From Burkholderia sp. (GTDB lineage Bacteria; Pseudomonadota; Gammaproteobacteria; Burkholderiales; Burkholderiaceae): a DNA stretch of 64,000 nt. The notes under the pieces were generated by a model. That model was not told the DNA's origin and ran no database searches. It saw only the letters and a program-made list of their open reading frames with translations. The DNA lies in assembly GCA_031253835.1 (NCBI GenBank), contig JAIRVP010000054.1, positions 1 through 64,000 of the forward strand, read 5' to 3'. The position numbers and the translations under genes are program-made. How positions within the stretch are numbered: position 1 is the stretch's first letter; each line of letters starts with the position of its first letter. This document shows positions 25,335 to 33,856 of the stretch, piece by piece.

Positions 25335-26414
25335 TTACTGCGGCTCGAACACGTGATGCAGCGCCGGCGGCTCGCCGCCGTCGCGAATCCGCATCTCGAA
25401 CGCCTTGCGTGCGACGCTCGTCGGCCGCACGTCGGCCACGTCCAGATAGAACTGCGAATACCAGTCGCGCATCTGGTACAGCGGCCCGTCGCCTTCGCAC
25501 AGCAGCGGGTTGTCGATCCGCGTCTTGCTGTGCCAGATGTCGACGTCCTCGTAGAACGCGCGCTGCGCTTCCTTCACGTACGCGTTCGCGATCTCCATGT
25601 TCTGTTCGTCGGTCAGCCCCGCCACCTTCTTCACGATCACGCCGTAACGCAGCTCGAAGCTGTTCATGTCGATGGGCACGTGGCAGTTCAGCAGCACCGA
25701 ATGGATCGGCTGCCCGTTGCTCTGCCCCGTCATCTGCGTGATGTGCACGGCCGGCCCGAAATAGGTCGACAGCGCGGTCAGGCTGTCGCCGCCGAGCTTC
25801 TCGCTGCGGCCGACCATCAGCTGCGTCGCCTTGTGGTCTTCGAACAGGTTCGCGAAATAGTCGATCGGCGCGTGGTGCACGGTCGCGAAGTGCGCGACGT
25901 CCGAGATGTTGTCGACCAGCTCGCGGCAGTTGGCCTGGATCACCATCTTGTCGACGACCCAGTCCGACCATTCGTCGGAGAAGCACACGTCGAGGCGCGG
26001 AATCGCGACGTCGTCCGGCGGCGCATGGCCTTCCGGGTCGTTCCATACGAACAGCAGGTTGTTTTCCTCGCAGGTCGGCCACGCGCCGATGCGCGCCTTC
26101 GGCGGAATCCGCTTGCAGTACGGGATCGACGCGCACTGCCCTTCGCCGCTCCACGCCCAACCGTGGAACGGGCACACGAGGTTGTCGCCTTCGACCGTGC
26201 CGAGGCTCAGGTCGGCGCCCATGTGCGGACAGTACGCGTCGACGATGTTGACCTTGCCGGTCGAATCGGCGAACGCGGCGAGCTTGCGGCCGAAGACGTT
26301 CAGCGTGTGCGGCTTGCCGTCCTTGTAGTCGCGGGCGAGCCCGAGGCAGTGCCAGCCGCGCGCATAGCGCTGCGCGAGCGGCTGGGCTTCGATCTTGTAG
26401 GGGCGTGCGGACAT
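25335..26414 (-). CDS. kshA: KshA-type Rieske oxygenase, 3-ketosteroid 9-alpha-hydroxylase subunit, copy 2
   Basis: A 359-residue oxygenase subunit. Rieske ligands are Cys62/His64 and Cys81/His84 in the standard CPFHGW, and the iron site shows Asp168, Asp172, His175 and His180 in DNISDVAHFATVH. The C-terminal helix region SKTRIDNPLLCEGDGPLYQMRDW is typical. It is the last gene of the 18-gene minus-strand run starting with hsaC, 67 bases after the RND transporter, with an AAGGAG site. It needs KshB (50411-51454) for electrons. It keeps the standard Rieske Gly that copy 1 lacks. Confidence 0.85.
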   Translation of the reverse strand: MSARPYKIEAQPLAQRYARGWHCLGLARDYKDGKPHTLNVFGRKLAAFADSTGKVNIVDAYCPHMGADLSLGTVEGDNLVCPFHGWAWSGEGQCASIPYCKRIPPKARIGAWPTCEENNLLFVWNDPEGHAPPDDVAIPRLDVCFSDEWSDWVVDKMVIQANCRELVDNISDVAHFATVHHAPIDYFANLFEDHKATQLMVGRSEKLGGDSLTALSTYFGPAVHITQMTGQSNGQPIHSVLLNCHVPIDMNSFELRYGVIVKKVAGLTDEQNMEIANAYVKEAQRAFYEDVDIWHSKTRIDNPLLCEGDGPLYQMRDWYSQFYLDVADVRPTSVARKAFEMRIRDGGEPPALHHVFEPQ

Positions 26415-26481
26415 GTGGGTTGACTCCTTTTTTGGAGAGCGCGCGGCGGCCCGCCGCGCGCGGGGAAAATGGGGGCGCCGT

Positions 26482-28947
26482 TCAGCGCATCGGATTGCCG
26501 TGTTCGAGCGCGGGCGACGGCTTCAGCGGCGCCGGAGCGGCCGCCGGCGACGGCTGCTGCGGGTGCGGCACGCGGCGCTCGGCACGTTCGACACCGAGCC
26601 ACGCGGCGAGCGCAGGCAGCAGGAACACCGCGCCGAACAGGTTCACGAGGAACATGAACGCGAGTAGCACGCCCATGTCGACCTGGAACTTCAGCGCGGA
26701 GAACGCCCATGTGCCGACGCCGATGAACATCGTGACGGCCGTGAACAGCGCCGCCGTGCCGCGCTGGCGCATCGCGTCGGCGAACGCGTCCGGCAGCGTC
26801 GCGCCGTGGCGGAGGTCGTGCTGCAGGCGCTCGTACAGGTAGATCCCGTAGTCGACGCCCACACCGACGCCGAGCGTAATCACCGGCAGCGTCGCGACCT
26901 TCAGCCCGATCCCGAGGCGCGCCATCACCGCATTGCACAGGATCGACACGAGCGTGAGCGGCACGATGATGCACAGCACCGCGCGCCACGAGCGGAACGT
27001 CACCGCGCACAGCAGCGCGATCGCCCCGAAGATCGACAGCAGCATCGCGATCTCCGCGTCGCCGACGGCCTCGTTGGTCGCGGCCATCACGCCGACGTTG
27101 CCGCCCGCGAGCCGGAACGCGACGTTCGGCGTCGGGTTCTCGGCCGCGAAGCGCTTGATCTCGTCGACGATGTGCGCGATGGTCGTGCCTTCGTGGTTCT
27201 TCGTGTAGATCAGCACCTGGATCGCCTTGCAGTTCGCAGTGTTCATCCCGTTGTCGGGGTCGAACGCGTTGGAACCCTGCGTGAGCCCGTCGCTGGAGCG
27301 CGGCAGCGCGGCCCAGCGCGGGTTGCCTTCATTGAACGCGGCGATGAATACCTTGCCCTGCGACGACACGCTCGTCACCGACTGCACGCCGGCCACGCCG
27401 CGCATGTTCATCTCGAACTTCTCGATCGCGCTCATCACCGGGTAATGCAGGCATGCGTCGTCGAAGCCGGTCGTCTCGACGATCACCGACAGCACGTCCA
27501 CGCCGATGTTGTACTGGTGCGTGATCGCCGCGTTGTCGAGGTTGTAGCGCGAGTTCGTGCGCAGCTCCGGCGCCCCCGTGCCGATGTCGCCGATCTCCAG
27601 CTTGCGCGATTCGAGCGTGCCGTACGCGAGCAACGCGAGCGCCACCGCGAACACGCCGAGCGCCGGCGCCGGCCGCGCGAACACCGCGAAGCGCGACCAC
27701 ATCCGGCTGCCGCCGGCGGCCGCCGTGCGCTGTGCGCGCGCCAGCGTGCCGCGTTCGAGGCGCGTGTACGACAGCAGGATCGGCAGGAACACCTTGTTCG
27801 TCACGATCATCAGCAGCACGCCGAGACACGCGGTGATGCCGAGCTCGCGCACGATGTCGATCCTGATCCGCATGATTACCATGAAGCCGAGCGCGTTGGT
27901 CAGCAGCGCGACGGTGCCCGGCACGAACAGCTTGCGGAACGCGTCGCGCGCGGCATCGACCGACGACGCGCCGCGCACCAGCGCCTGCTTCCACGCGTTG
28001 GTCATCTGCACCGCGTGCGACACGCCGATCGAGAAGATCAGGAACGGCACGAGGATCGACATCGGGTCGATGCCGAGCCCGAGCAGCGGCAGCGAACCGA
28101 GCAGCCAGACGACCGGCAGCAGCGCGACGACGAGCGCGAGCACGGTGGTCTTCAGCGAGCGCGTATAGGCGAACAGCAGCGCGGCCGTCACGAGGAACGC
28201 GAGCGCGAAGAACGCCATCACGCCCGCAATGCCGTTCTCGACGTCGCCGACCAGCTTCGCGAAGCCGATGATGTTCACGTCGATGCCCTGCTTCGCGTAC
28301 TTCGCGCGAATCTCCTCGAGCTGGCGCGCGACCGCGCTGTAGTCGAGCCGCTTGCCGGTCGCCGGATCGGTCTCGCGCAGCTCCGCGCGGATCAGCGCCG
28401 ACTTCAGGTCGTTGCCGACGAGGCGGCCGATCTGCCCCGAGCGCGCGACGTTGCGGCGCACCTTCGCGAGATCGTCCGGGTTCGCGCTCGAGAACTGGCC
28501 GGGCACGACCACGTCGCCGCGAAAGCCGGCCTCGGTCACCTCGGTGTAGTGGACGTTCGGCGTGAACAGCGAGAACACGCGCGAGCGGTTCACGCCGGGG
28601 ATGAAGAACACGTCGTCGGTCGCGTGGCGCAGCGCGTCCATGAACGTCTGGTTGTAGATGTCGCCGTCGCCCTTCCAGCGCAGGCTCACGAGGATCGTGT
28701 TCGCGCCGGGAAACGCACCGGCGTAGCGCTCGAACACCTGCATGTACGGGTGCTGCATCGGGATCATCTTGTTGAAGCCCGGATCGAGCTTCAGGCGCGT
28801 CGCGGACAGTCCGAGCGCCAGCGTCACCGCGACGCACAGCAGCATCAGCAGCTTGCGCTGGCGGATGATCGTGTTGGCGCAGCGCTCGACGAACGTCGCG
28901 AGACGCGACGCGGGGACGGCTTCAGGGGGGCGTGACAGGTCGTTCAT
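26482..28947 (-). CDS. RND/MMPL superfamily transporter
   Basis: An 821-residue membrane protein. One helix near residue 35 (KLLMLLCVAVTLALGLSATRL) precedes a large periplasmic loop, then a five-helix block from about 240, a second helix near 430, a second periplasmic domain, and a final helix block containing LGVGVGVDYGIYLYERL, the proton-relay-type motif of MmpL proteins. The equivalent first-half helix reads IFSIGVSHAVQM, without Asp-Tyr. Two-domain RND transporters of this type are linked to hydrophobic cargo such as lipids and hopanoids. It follows the YCF48-like gene by 94 bases. Steroid import or lipid exchange with the DUF1302/DUF1329 pair is inference. Confidence 0.78.
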   Translation of the reverse strand: MNDLSRPPEAVPASRLATFVERCANTIIRQRKLLMLLCVAVTLALGLSATRLKLDPGFNKMIPMQHPYMQVFERYAGAFPGANTILVSLRWKGDGDIYNQTFMDALRHATDDVFFIPGVNRSRVFSLFTPNVHYTEVTEAGFRGDVVVPGQFSSANPDDLAKVRRNVARSGQIGRLVGNDLKSALIRAELRETDPATGKRLDYSAVARQLEEIRAKYAKQGIDVNIIGFAKLVGDVENGIAGVMAFFALAFLVTAALLFAYTRSLKTTVLALVVALLPVVWLLGSLPLLGLGIDPMSILVPFLIFSIGVSHAVQMTNAWKQALVRGASSVDAARDAFRKLFVPGTVALLTNALGFMVIMRIRIDIVRELGITACLGVLLMIVTNKVFLPILLSYTRLERGTLARAQRTAAAGGSRMWSRFAVFARPAPALGVFAVALALLAYGTLESRKLEIGDIGTGAPELRTNSRYNLDNAAITHQYNIGVDVLSVIVETTGFDDACLHYPVMSAIEKFEMNMRGVAGVQSVTSVSSQGKVFIAAFNEGNPRWAALPRSSDGLTQGSNAFDPDNGMNTANCKAIQVLIYTKNHEGTTIAHIVDEIKRFAAENPTPNVAFRLAGGNVGVMAATNEAVGDAEIAMLLSIFGAIALLCAVTFRSWRAVLCIIVPLTLVSILCNAVMARLGIGLKVATLPVITLGVGVGVDYGIYLYERLQHDLRHGATLPDAFADAMRQRGTAALFTAVTMFIGVGTWAFSALKFQVDMGVLLAFMFLVNLFGAVFLLPALAAWLGVERAERRVPHPQQPSPAAAPAPLKPSPALEHGNPMR

Positions 28948-29041
28948 GGATTTCTCGTGTCGGTACGGACGGGCGATGCGAAACGAACGGAAGCGTGCGG
29001 AAACCGGCGGCCGGGTCTGTCGCGGCCGCCGTGGCCGCGCA

Positions 29042-30004
29042 TCAGGACGGCGCCACGGCGAGCGGCGCGACGCCGGCCTCGCCGCCGAGCAGCAGCGCGC
29101 CGTGGCCCATGTCGAGCACGGCCGCGAGGCTCTGCACGCCGCCGAGCTTGCGCACGTCGAAGGTCAGCCCGCCGTCGCGCGACGCGACGATCGCGCCGCC
29201 CTGGCCGACCAGCACGAGTTCGCCGTCGGCGAGCTGGGTCGCGCCGAAGTACGACACCGGCACGTGGCTGTCGACATGCGTCCAGGTCGCACCGCGATCG
29301 GTGCTGCGCACGACGTTGCCGCGCATCCCGTACGCGACCCAGTCGCCGTTCGCGAGCATCAGCGCGCCGAACAGCGAGCCCGCGTACGGCGACGCGAGCT
29401 TGTCCCACGTGACGCCGTTGTCGGTCGAGCGCAGCAGCGTGCCGCTTTCGCCCGCGATCAGCAGGTTGCCGTGGCCGTCGCCGACGATCGCGTTCAGGTG
29501 GCGGTCGCCGGCCGGCGTCTTCACCGTCTGCCAGTTGACGCCGGCGTCGTCCGAGCGCAGCAGCTGGCCGAAGCTGCCGGCCGCGAACAGCGGGCCGTCG
29601 GCGGTACCCCATACGGACAGCAGCGGATCGGAATGCGCGTGGTCCATGTGGACCTCGCGCCAGTGCACGCCTCCATCGTCGCTGCGGACGATGCGGCCGT
29701 CGTGACCGACCGCGATCCCGAGCGTCGGCGTGGTGAAGCGCACCTGCGTGAGCGTCGACGCCTGGTCATCCGCGATCGATGCCGGACGCCAATGGGCGCC
29801 CGCATCGTCGCTGAGCAGGATCACACCGCGTTCGCCGACCGCGACGATGCGCGTCGTGCCGGCGCGGGCGAGCCCGTTGATCTGCAGCCGGTCCGCGTGG
29901 ATCGCGGTGGCCGGGAACGCCGGCAGCGGGCGCGGCGAAAACGCGAACAGCGCGGCGCCGAGCACCAGCGCCGACATCGCGAGTCCGGGCAAAGTTCGTT
30001 TCAT
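29042..30004 (-). CDS. YCF48/BNR-repeat beta-propeller protein, exported
   Basis: A 320-residue protein from the ATG at 30004 (AGGAGA site). Residues 1-30 form a signal or anchor helix. The rest is repeats of the kind RSDDGGVHWREV, RSDDAGVNWQTV, RSTDNGVTWDKL and RSTDRGATWTHV, spaced about 40 residues, a BNR/YCF48 beta-propeller. Such proteins recur beside RND transporters in degraders of hydrophobic compounds and probably act in the periplasm as an assembly or cargo partner, but the role is not proven. It lies between a thiolase and the RND gene in the minus-strand run. Confidence 0.75.
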   Translation of the reverse strand: MKRTLPGLAMSALVLGAALFAFSPRPLPAFPATAIHADRLQINGLARAGTTRIVAVGERGVILLSDDAGAHWRPASIADDQASTLTQVRFTTPTLGIAVGHDGRIVRSDDGGVHWREVHMDHAHSDPLLSVWGTADGPLFAAGSFGQLLRSDDAGVNWQTVKTPAGDRHLNAIVGDGHGNLLIAGESGTLLRSTDNGVTWDKLASPYAGSLFGALMLANGDWVAYGMRGNVVRSTDRGATWTHVDSHVPVSYFGATQLADGELVLVGQGGAIVASRDGGLTFDVRKLGGVQSLAAVLDMGHGALLLGGEAGVAPLAVAPS

Positions 30005-30154
30005 CGCTTGTCTCCTGTGTCTGCGTTCGACGGCGGTGCGCGCCGAAACGCCCGCCACCGTCGGCTGCAAGTCTCCGGGCCGTCGGTCGTTGCCGCGGCC
30101 TCGAATGGTCCTGACCGGGTGGCCGCGTGTGCTGCGCGGCCGGTCCGCGTACCG

Positions 30155-31360
30155 CTACGCGCCGACTTCGAACAGCGCGGCGGCACCCATCCCGCCGCCG
30201 ATGCACATCGTCACGACCGCGTGCCGCACACCGCGCCGCGCGCCTTCGAGCAGCGCGTGCATCGTCATCCGCGTGCCCGACATCCCGAACGGGTGGCCGA
30301 GCGCGATCGCGCCGCCGTCCACGTTCAGCCGGTCGTCTGGAATGCCGAGCGTGTCGCGGCAATACAGCGCCTGGCATGCGAACGCCTCGTTCAGCTCCCA
30401 CAGCCCGACGTCGGCGACCGTCATCCCGAAGCGTTCCAGCAGCTTCGGAATCGCGAACACCGGGCCGATGCCCATCTCGTCCGGCTCGCAGCCGGCCACC
30501 GCGAGGCCGCGGAAGGCGCCGAGCGGCGTCAGCCCGCGGCGCACCGCTTCGCTGCGCGACATCACGACCACGGCCGCCGCGCCGTCCGACAGCTGCGACG
30601 CATTGCCGGCCGTCACGAATTCGCCCTGCTCGACGACCTTGCCGCCGCTCCACGACGGCTTCAGCCCCGCAAGCCGCTCGGCCGTCGTGTCGCCCCGCAC
30701 GCCTTCGTCCCGTGCCGCTCGCAGATCCTCGTGGCCGGTCGCGTTGCCTTCCTTGTCGAACAGCGCGCGCCGCACGTCGAGCGGCGCGATTTCCGCGTCG
30801 AAGCGGCCGGCCGCCTGGGCGTCGGCCGTGCGCTGGTGGCTCTGCAGCGCGAAGGCGTCCTGCGCGGCACGCGAGATCCCGTAGCGGCGCGACACGATCT
30901 CGGCCGTTTCCATCATCGCGATGTACGCGGCCGGCTGGTGGTCGAGCACGGCCTGCGAGCGCGCGCGATACGCGTTCTTGTGCTTGTTCTGCGTGAGCGA
31001 GATCGACTCGACGCCGCCCGCGACGACGATCCGCGCGTCGCCCGCGCCGATGCTGCGCGCGGCGCTCGCGATCGACATCAGGCCCGACGAGCACATGCGG
31101 TCGATCGCCATGCCGGGCACCGACGCCGGCAGCCCGGCCGCCGCGGCCGACAGGCGGCCGATGTTGTAGCCCTGCGTGCCCTGCTGCGCGGCGCAGCCGA
31201 TCAGCACGTCGTCGACGTCGGCCGGTGCCACGCCCGCGCGTTCGAGCGCCGTGCGCACGACGTGGCCGCCCAGCGCGGGCGCCTCGGTGTCGTTGAACAT
31301 GCCGCGAAACGCCTTGCCGATCGGCGTGCGTGCGACGGAAACGATGACTGCGTCTTCCAT
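30155..31360 (-). CDS. Acetyl-CoA acyltransferase (thiolase)
   Basis: A 401-residue thiolase from the ATG at 31360, with nucleophile Cys90 in DRMCSSG, the His block ALGHPFGMSGTRM and the Cys motif MCIGGGMGAAAL. All catalytic parts are present. It lies 17 bases after a MaoC hydratase and after an SDR, giving hydratase, dehydrogenase and thiolase in a row, a complete beta-oxidation spiral for a steroid side chain or ring D remnant. It may be a FadA5-type side-chain thiolase, since a FadA6-like enzyme is at 36001; assignment between them is not certain. Confidence 0.8.
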   Translation of the reverse strand: MEDAVIVSVARTPIGKAFRGMFNDTEAPALGGHVVRTALERAGVAPADVDDVLIGCAAQQGTQGYNIGRLSAAAAGLPASVPGMAIDRMCSSGLMSIASAARSIGAGDARIVVAGGVESISLTQNKHKNAYRARSQAVLDHQPAAYIAMMETAEIVSRRYGISRAAQDAFALQSHQRTADAQAAGRFDAEIAPLDVRRALFDKEGNATGHEDLRAARDEGVRGDTTAERLAGLKPSWSGGKVVEQGEFVTAGNASQLSDGAAAVVVMSRSEAVRRGLTPLGAFRGLAVAGCEPDEMGIGPVFAIPKLLERFGMTVADVGLWELNEAFACQALYCRDTLGIPDDRLNVDGGAIALGHPFGMSGTRMTMHALLEGARRGVRHAVVTMCIGGGMGAAALFEVGA

Positions 31361-31377
31361 GTGCTGGCTCTCTGAAT

Positions 31378-31866
31378 CTAGAAGTAGTAACGGCTGATCG
31401 TGTCGGCGACGCAGCCGGGCTTCGCTTCGCCTTCGATCTCGACGGTCACGCGAATCCACGCCTGCACGCCGCCTTCGAGCGGCTCGACACGCAGCAGCTC
31501 GCCGACGCCGCGCACGCGTGCGCCGACCTTCACCGGCGCCGGGAAGCGGATCTTGTCGCAGCCGTAGTTGACGCCGAGCCGCGCGCCGTCGATGCGCACG
31601 ATCTGCGGCAGGAAATGATTGACGAGCGACAGCGTCAGGTAGCCGTGCGCGATGCATGCGCCGAACGGGCCGTCCTTTGCGCGCGCCGGGTCGACGTGCA
31701 CCCACTGGTGATCGCCCGTCGCATCGGCGAAGCCGTCGATGCGGATCTGGTCGATCGCGAGCCACGCGCTCGCGCCGAGCGTGTCGCCGACGGCCGCGAC
31801 GAGTTCGCCGGGATGCGCGAACACGCGCGGTGTCGCATGCACGGGGTCGAGGGTCGTGTCCATCAT
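31378..31866 (-). CDS. MaoC-like enoyl-CoA hydratase
   Basis: A 162-residue hot-dog-fold hydratase. Catalytic Asp52 and His57 lie in FADATGDHQWVHVDPARA, and IAHGYLTLSLVNHFLPQ follows as usual. It adds water to a trans-2-enoyl-CoA to make the (R)-3-hydroxyacyl-CoA. The ATGA overlap with the SDR upstream and close thiolase downstream place it in a steroid-CoA beta-oxidation set. The substrate is unproven. Confidence 0.8.
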   Translation of the reverse strand: MMDTTLDPVHATPRVFAHPGELVAAVGDTLGASAWLAIDQIRIDGFADATGDHQWVHVDPARAKDGPFGACIAHGYLTLSLVNHFLPQIVRIDGARLGVNYGCDKIRFPAPVKVGARVRGVGELLRVEPLEGGVQAWIRVTVEIEGEAKPGCVADTISRYYF

Positions 31867-32663
31867 GCGTGCTGGCTGCTGACCGACAGCACTTCGCCCG
31901 TCATGTACGACGCGTAATCGCTTGCAAGAAACACCATCACGTTCGCGACCTCCCAGACTTCGGCGGCGCGCCCGAAGGCTTCGCGCGACGCCAGTTGATT
32001 CAGCAGGTCGGCCGGAGCCGACTTCTTCAGAAAATCGTGCATCGCGATGCTCGGCGCGACCGCGTTGATGCGCACGCCGTACGGCGACGCCTCGAGCGCC
32101 GCGCAGCGCGTGAGCGCCATCACGCCCGCTTTCGCGGCCGCGTAGTGCGCCTGTTCCGCCTGCGCGCGCCAGCCGAGCACCGATGCGTTGTTGACGATCG
32201 CGCCGCGGCCTCGGGCCTGCATGTGCGGCAGCATCGCGCGCGTCATCCGGAACGTCCCGGTCAGGCTAATGTCGATCACGCGCGACCATTCGGCATCGTC
32301 CATATCGACGATGCGGGTCGACCCGCCGAGCCCGGCGTTGTTGATCAGCACGTCGACGCCGTCGAGCTTGTCCTGCGCTTCCGCGACGAGCGCCTGCACG
32401 TCGGCCTCGACCGCGACGTTGCACAGGCGGCCGTAGACCTGTTGCAGCCCCGTTTCCGCGCGCAGCGTCTCGACGGCCTGTTCGAGGCGCTTTTCGTGGA
32501 TGTCGGAGATGAACAGCGCGCGGCAGCCTTCCTCCGCGCTGCGGCGTGCGGCCGCGAAGCCGATGCCGGCGCCGGCGGCGGCCGTGATCAGCACCGACTT
32601 GCCGGCGAGCAACTGGTGGCCCGGCACGTACGCCGGCGCTTTCTGGATCTGGGGTTCGGTCAT
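31863..32663 (-). CDS. SDR oxidoreductase of the HIP/side-chain module
   Basis: A 266-residue SDR from an ATGA overlap with the acyl-CoA dehydrogenase before it. The cofactor loop is atypical, TAAAGAGIG in place of TGxxxGIG, while LINNAGLGG and the YAAAKAG catalytic pair are normal. The end reads YMTGEVLSVSSQHA, without the usual Gly-Gly. It shares this signature with SDRs of mycobacterial kstR2 regulon clusters as far as I recall. Probable hydroxyacyl-CoA dehydrogenase for a C/D-ring or side-chain intermediate. Confidence 0.72.
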   Translation of the reverse strand: MTEPQIQKAPAYVPGHQLLAGKSVLITAAAGAGIGFAAARRSAEEGCRALFISDIHEKRLEQAVETLRAETGLQQVYGRLCNVAVEADVQALVAEAQDKLDGVDVLINNAGLGGSTRIVDMDDAEWSRVIDISLTGTFRMTRAMLPHMQARGRGAIVNNASVLGWRAQAEQAHYAAAKAGVMALTRCAALEASPYGVRINAVAPSIAMHDFLKKSAPADLLNQLASREAFGRAAEVWEVANVMVFLASDYASYMTGEVLSVSSQHA

Positions 32664-33856
32664 GCTGTACCTCGTGGTTCCCTGGGCATGCCGAGCCCGC
32701 GCTCGGCCATGATGTTGAGCTGGATTTCGTTGGTGCCCGCGTAGATCGTGTCCGCACGGGAGAACAGGAAGACGCGTTGCAGATGGGTGAGCTTTTCGTC
32801 GGCCGGATCGATCACGTTCGCGCGGGAGCCAAGCGCATCCATCGCGAGCTGGCCTAGGTCGCGGTGCCAGTTCGACCAGAAATACTTGTAGATCAGCGCC
32901 TCGCGACGCAGCGGCGCGCTGGCGTCGGCATCGTCCGCGCCGGACAGCATCCGCAGCGCGTTGTAGCGCATCACGCGCAGCCCGGCCCACGCGCGGCCGA
33001 TCCGCTGGCGCAGCACGGGGTCGCGATCCGCGCCCGATTCGCGCGCGGCGTCGATCACCCATTCGAGCTCGCGGACGAACTGCATCTGCTGGCCGAGCGT
33101 CGACATCCCGCGCTCGAAGCCGAGCAGCGTCATCGCGATCCGCCAGCCGTCGCCCGGCGCGCCGACGAGGTCGCGCGCTTCCGCGCGCGCGCCGTCGAAG
33201 AACACTTCGTTGAATTCCGCGCCGCCGTTGAGCTGCTTGATCGGACGGATCTCGATGCCCGGCTGGTCGAGCGGCATCAGCAGGAACGACAGCCCCTTGT
33301 TGCCCTTCGACTCGGGATCGGTACGCGCGAGCACGAAAATCCAGTCGGAGTCGTGCGCGAGCGACGTCCACACCTTCTGGCCGTGCACGCGCCACGTGCC
33401 GTCCACGTCCTGTTCGGCGCGCGTGCGCACGTTGGCGAGATCCGAACCCGCGCCCGGCTCCGAATAGCCCTGGCACCAGAACTGCGTGCCGGCCAGGATG
33501 CCGGGCAGGAAGCGGGCGCGCTGGTCGTCGGTGCCGCACGCGACGAGCGTCGGCCCGAGCAGCCCTTCGCCGATGTGCCCCATCCGCCCGGGGCCGCCCG
33601 CGCGGGCGTATTCCTCGTGGAAGATCACCTGCTCGGCGACCGAGAAGCCGCGCCCGCCGGCGCTTACCGGCCAGCCGAGCCCGGTCCAGCCGCCCTTCGC
33701 GAGCGCCTGCTCCCACGCCTTGCGCAGCTCGGGCCACGCTTCCTCGTCGCCGGGGCCGCCGCGGTATTTCAGGCACGCGAATTCGCCGGTCAGGTGCGAC
33801 TGCACCCAGTCGGCCACTTCGTGCCGCAATTGCTGTTCGCGCGTTTCGCTGTTCAT
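32660..33856 (-). CDS. Acyl-CoA dehydrogenase, alpha-type subunit of a heteromeric pair
   Basis: A 398-residue ACAD with QGYSEPGAGSDLANVRTRA (FAD/substrate loop), GQKVWTS, and the C-terminal DTIYAGTNEIQLNIMAERGLGMPRE. It starts in an ATGA overlap with the other ACAD (33853-35085), which has the complementary Q-L-H-G-G-V-G motif, so the two probably form an alpha2beta2 enzyme like the FadE pairs of steroid degraders. It gives electrons to ETF. Stop overlaps the next SDR start. Confidence 0.8.
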   Translation of the reverse strand: MNSETREQQLRHEVADWVQSHLTGEFACLKYRGGPGDEEAWPELRKAWEQALAKGGWTGLGWPVSAGGRGFSVAEQVIFHEEYARAGGPGRMGHIGEGLLGPTLVACGTDDQRARFLPGILAGTQFWCQGYSEPGAGSDLANVRTRAEQDVDGTWRVHGQKVWTSLAHDSDWIFVLARTDPESKGNKGLSFLLMPLDQPGIEIRPIKQLNGGAEFNEVFFDGARAEARDLVGAPGDGWRIAMTLLGFERGMSTLGQQMQFVRELEWVIDAARESGADRDPVLRQRIGRAWAGLRVMRYNALRMLSGADDADASAPLRREALIYKYFWSNWHRDLGQLAMDALGSRANVIDPADEKLTHLQRVFLFSRADTIYAGTNEIQLNIMAERGLGMPREPRGTA

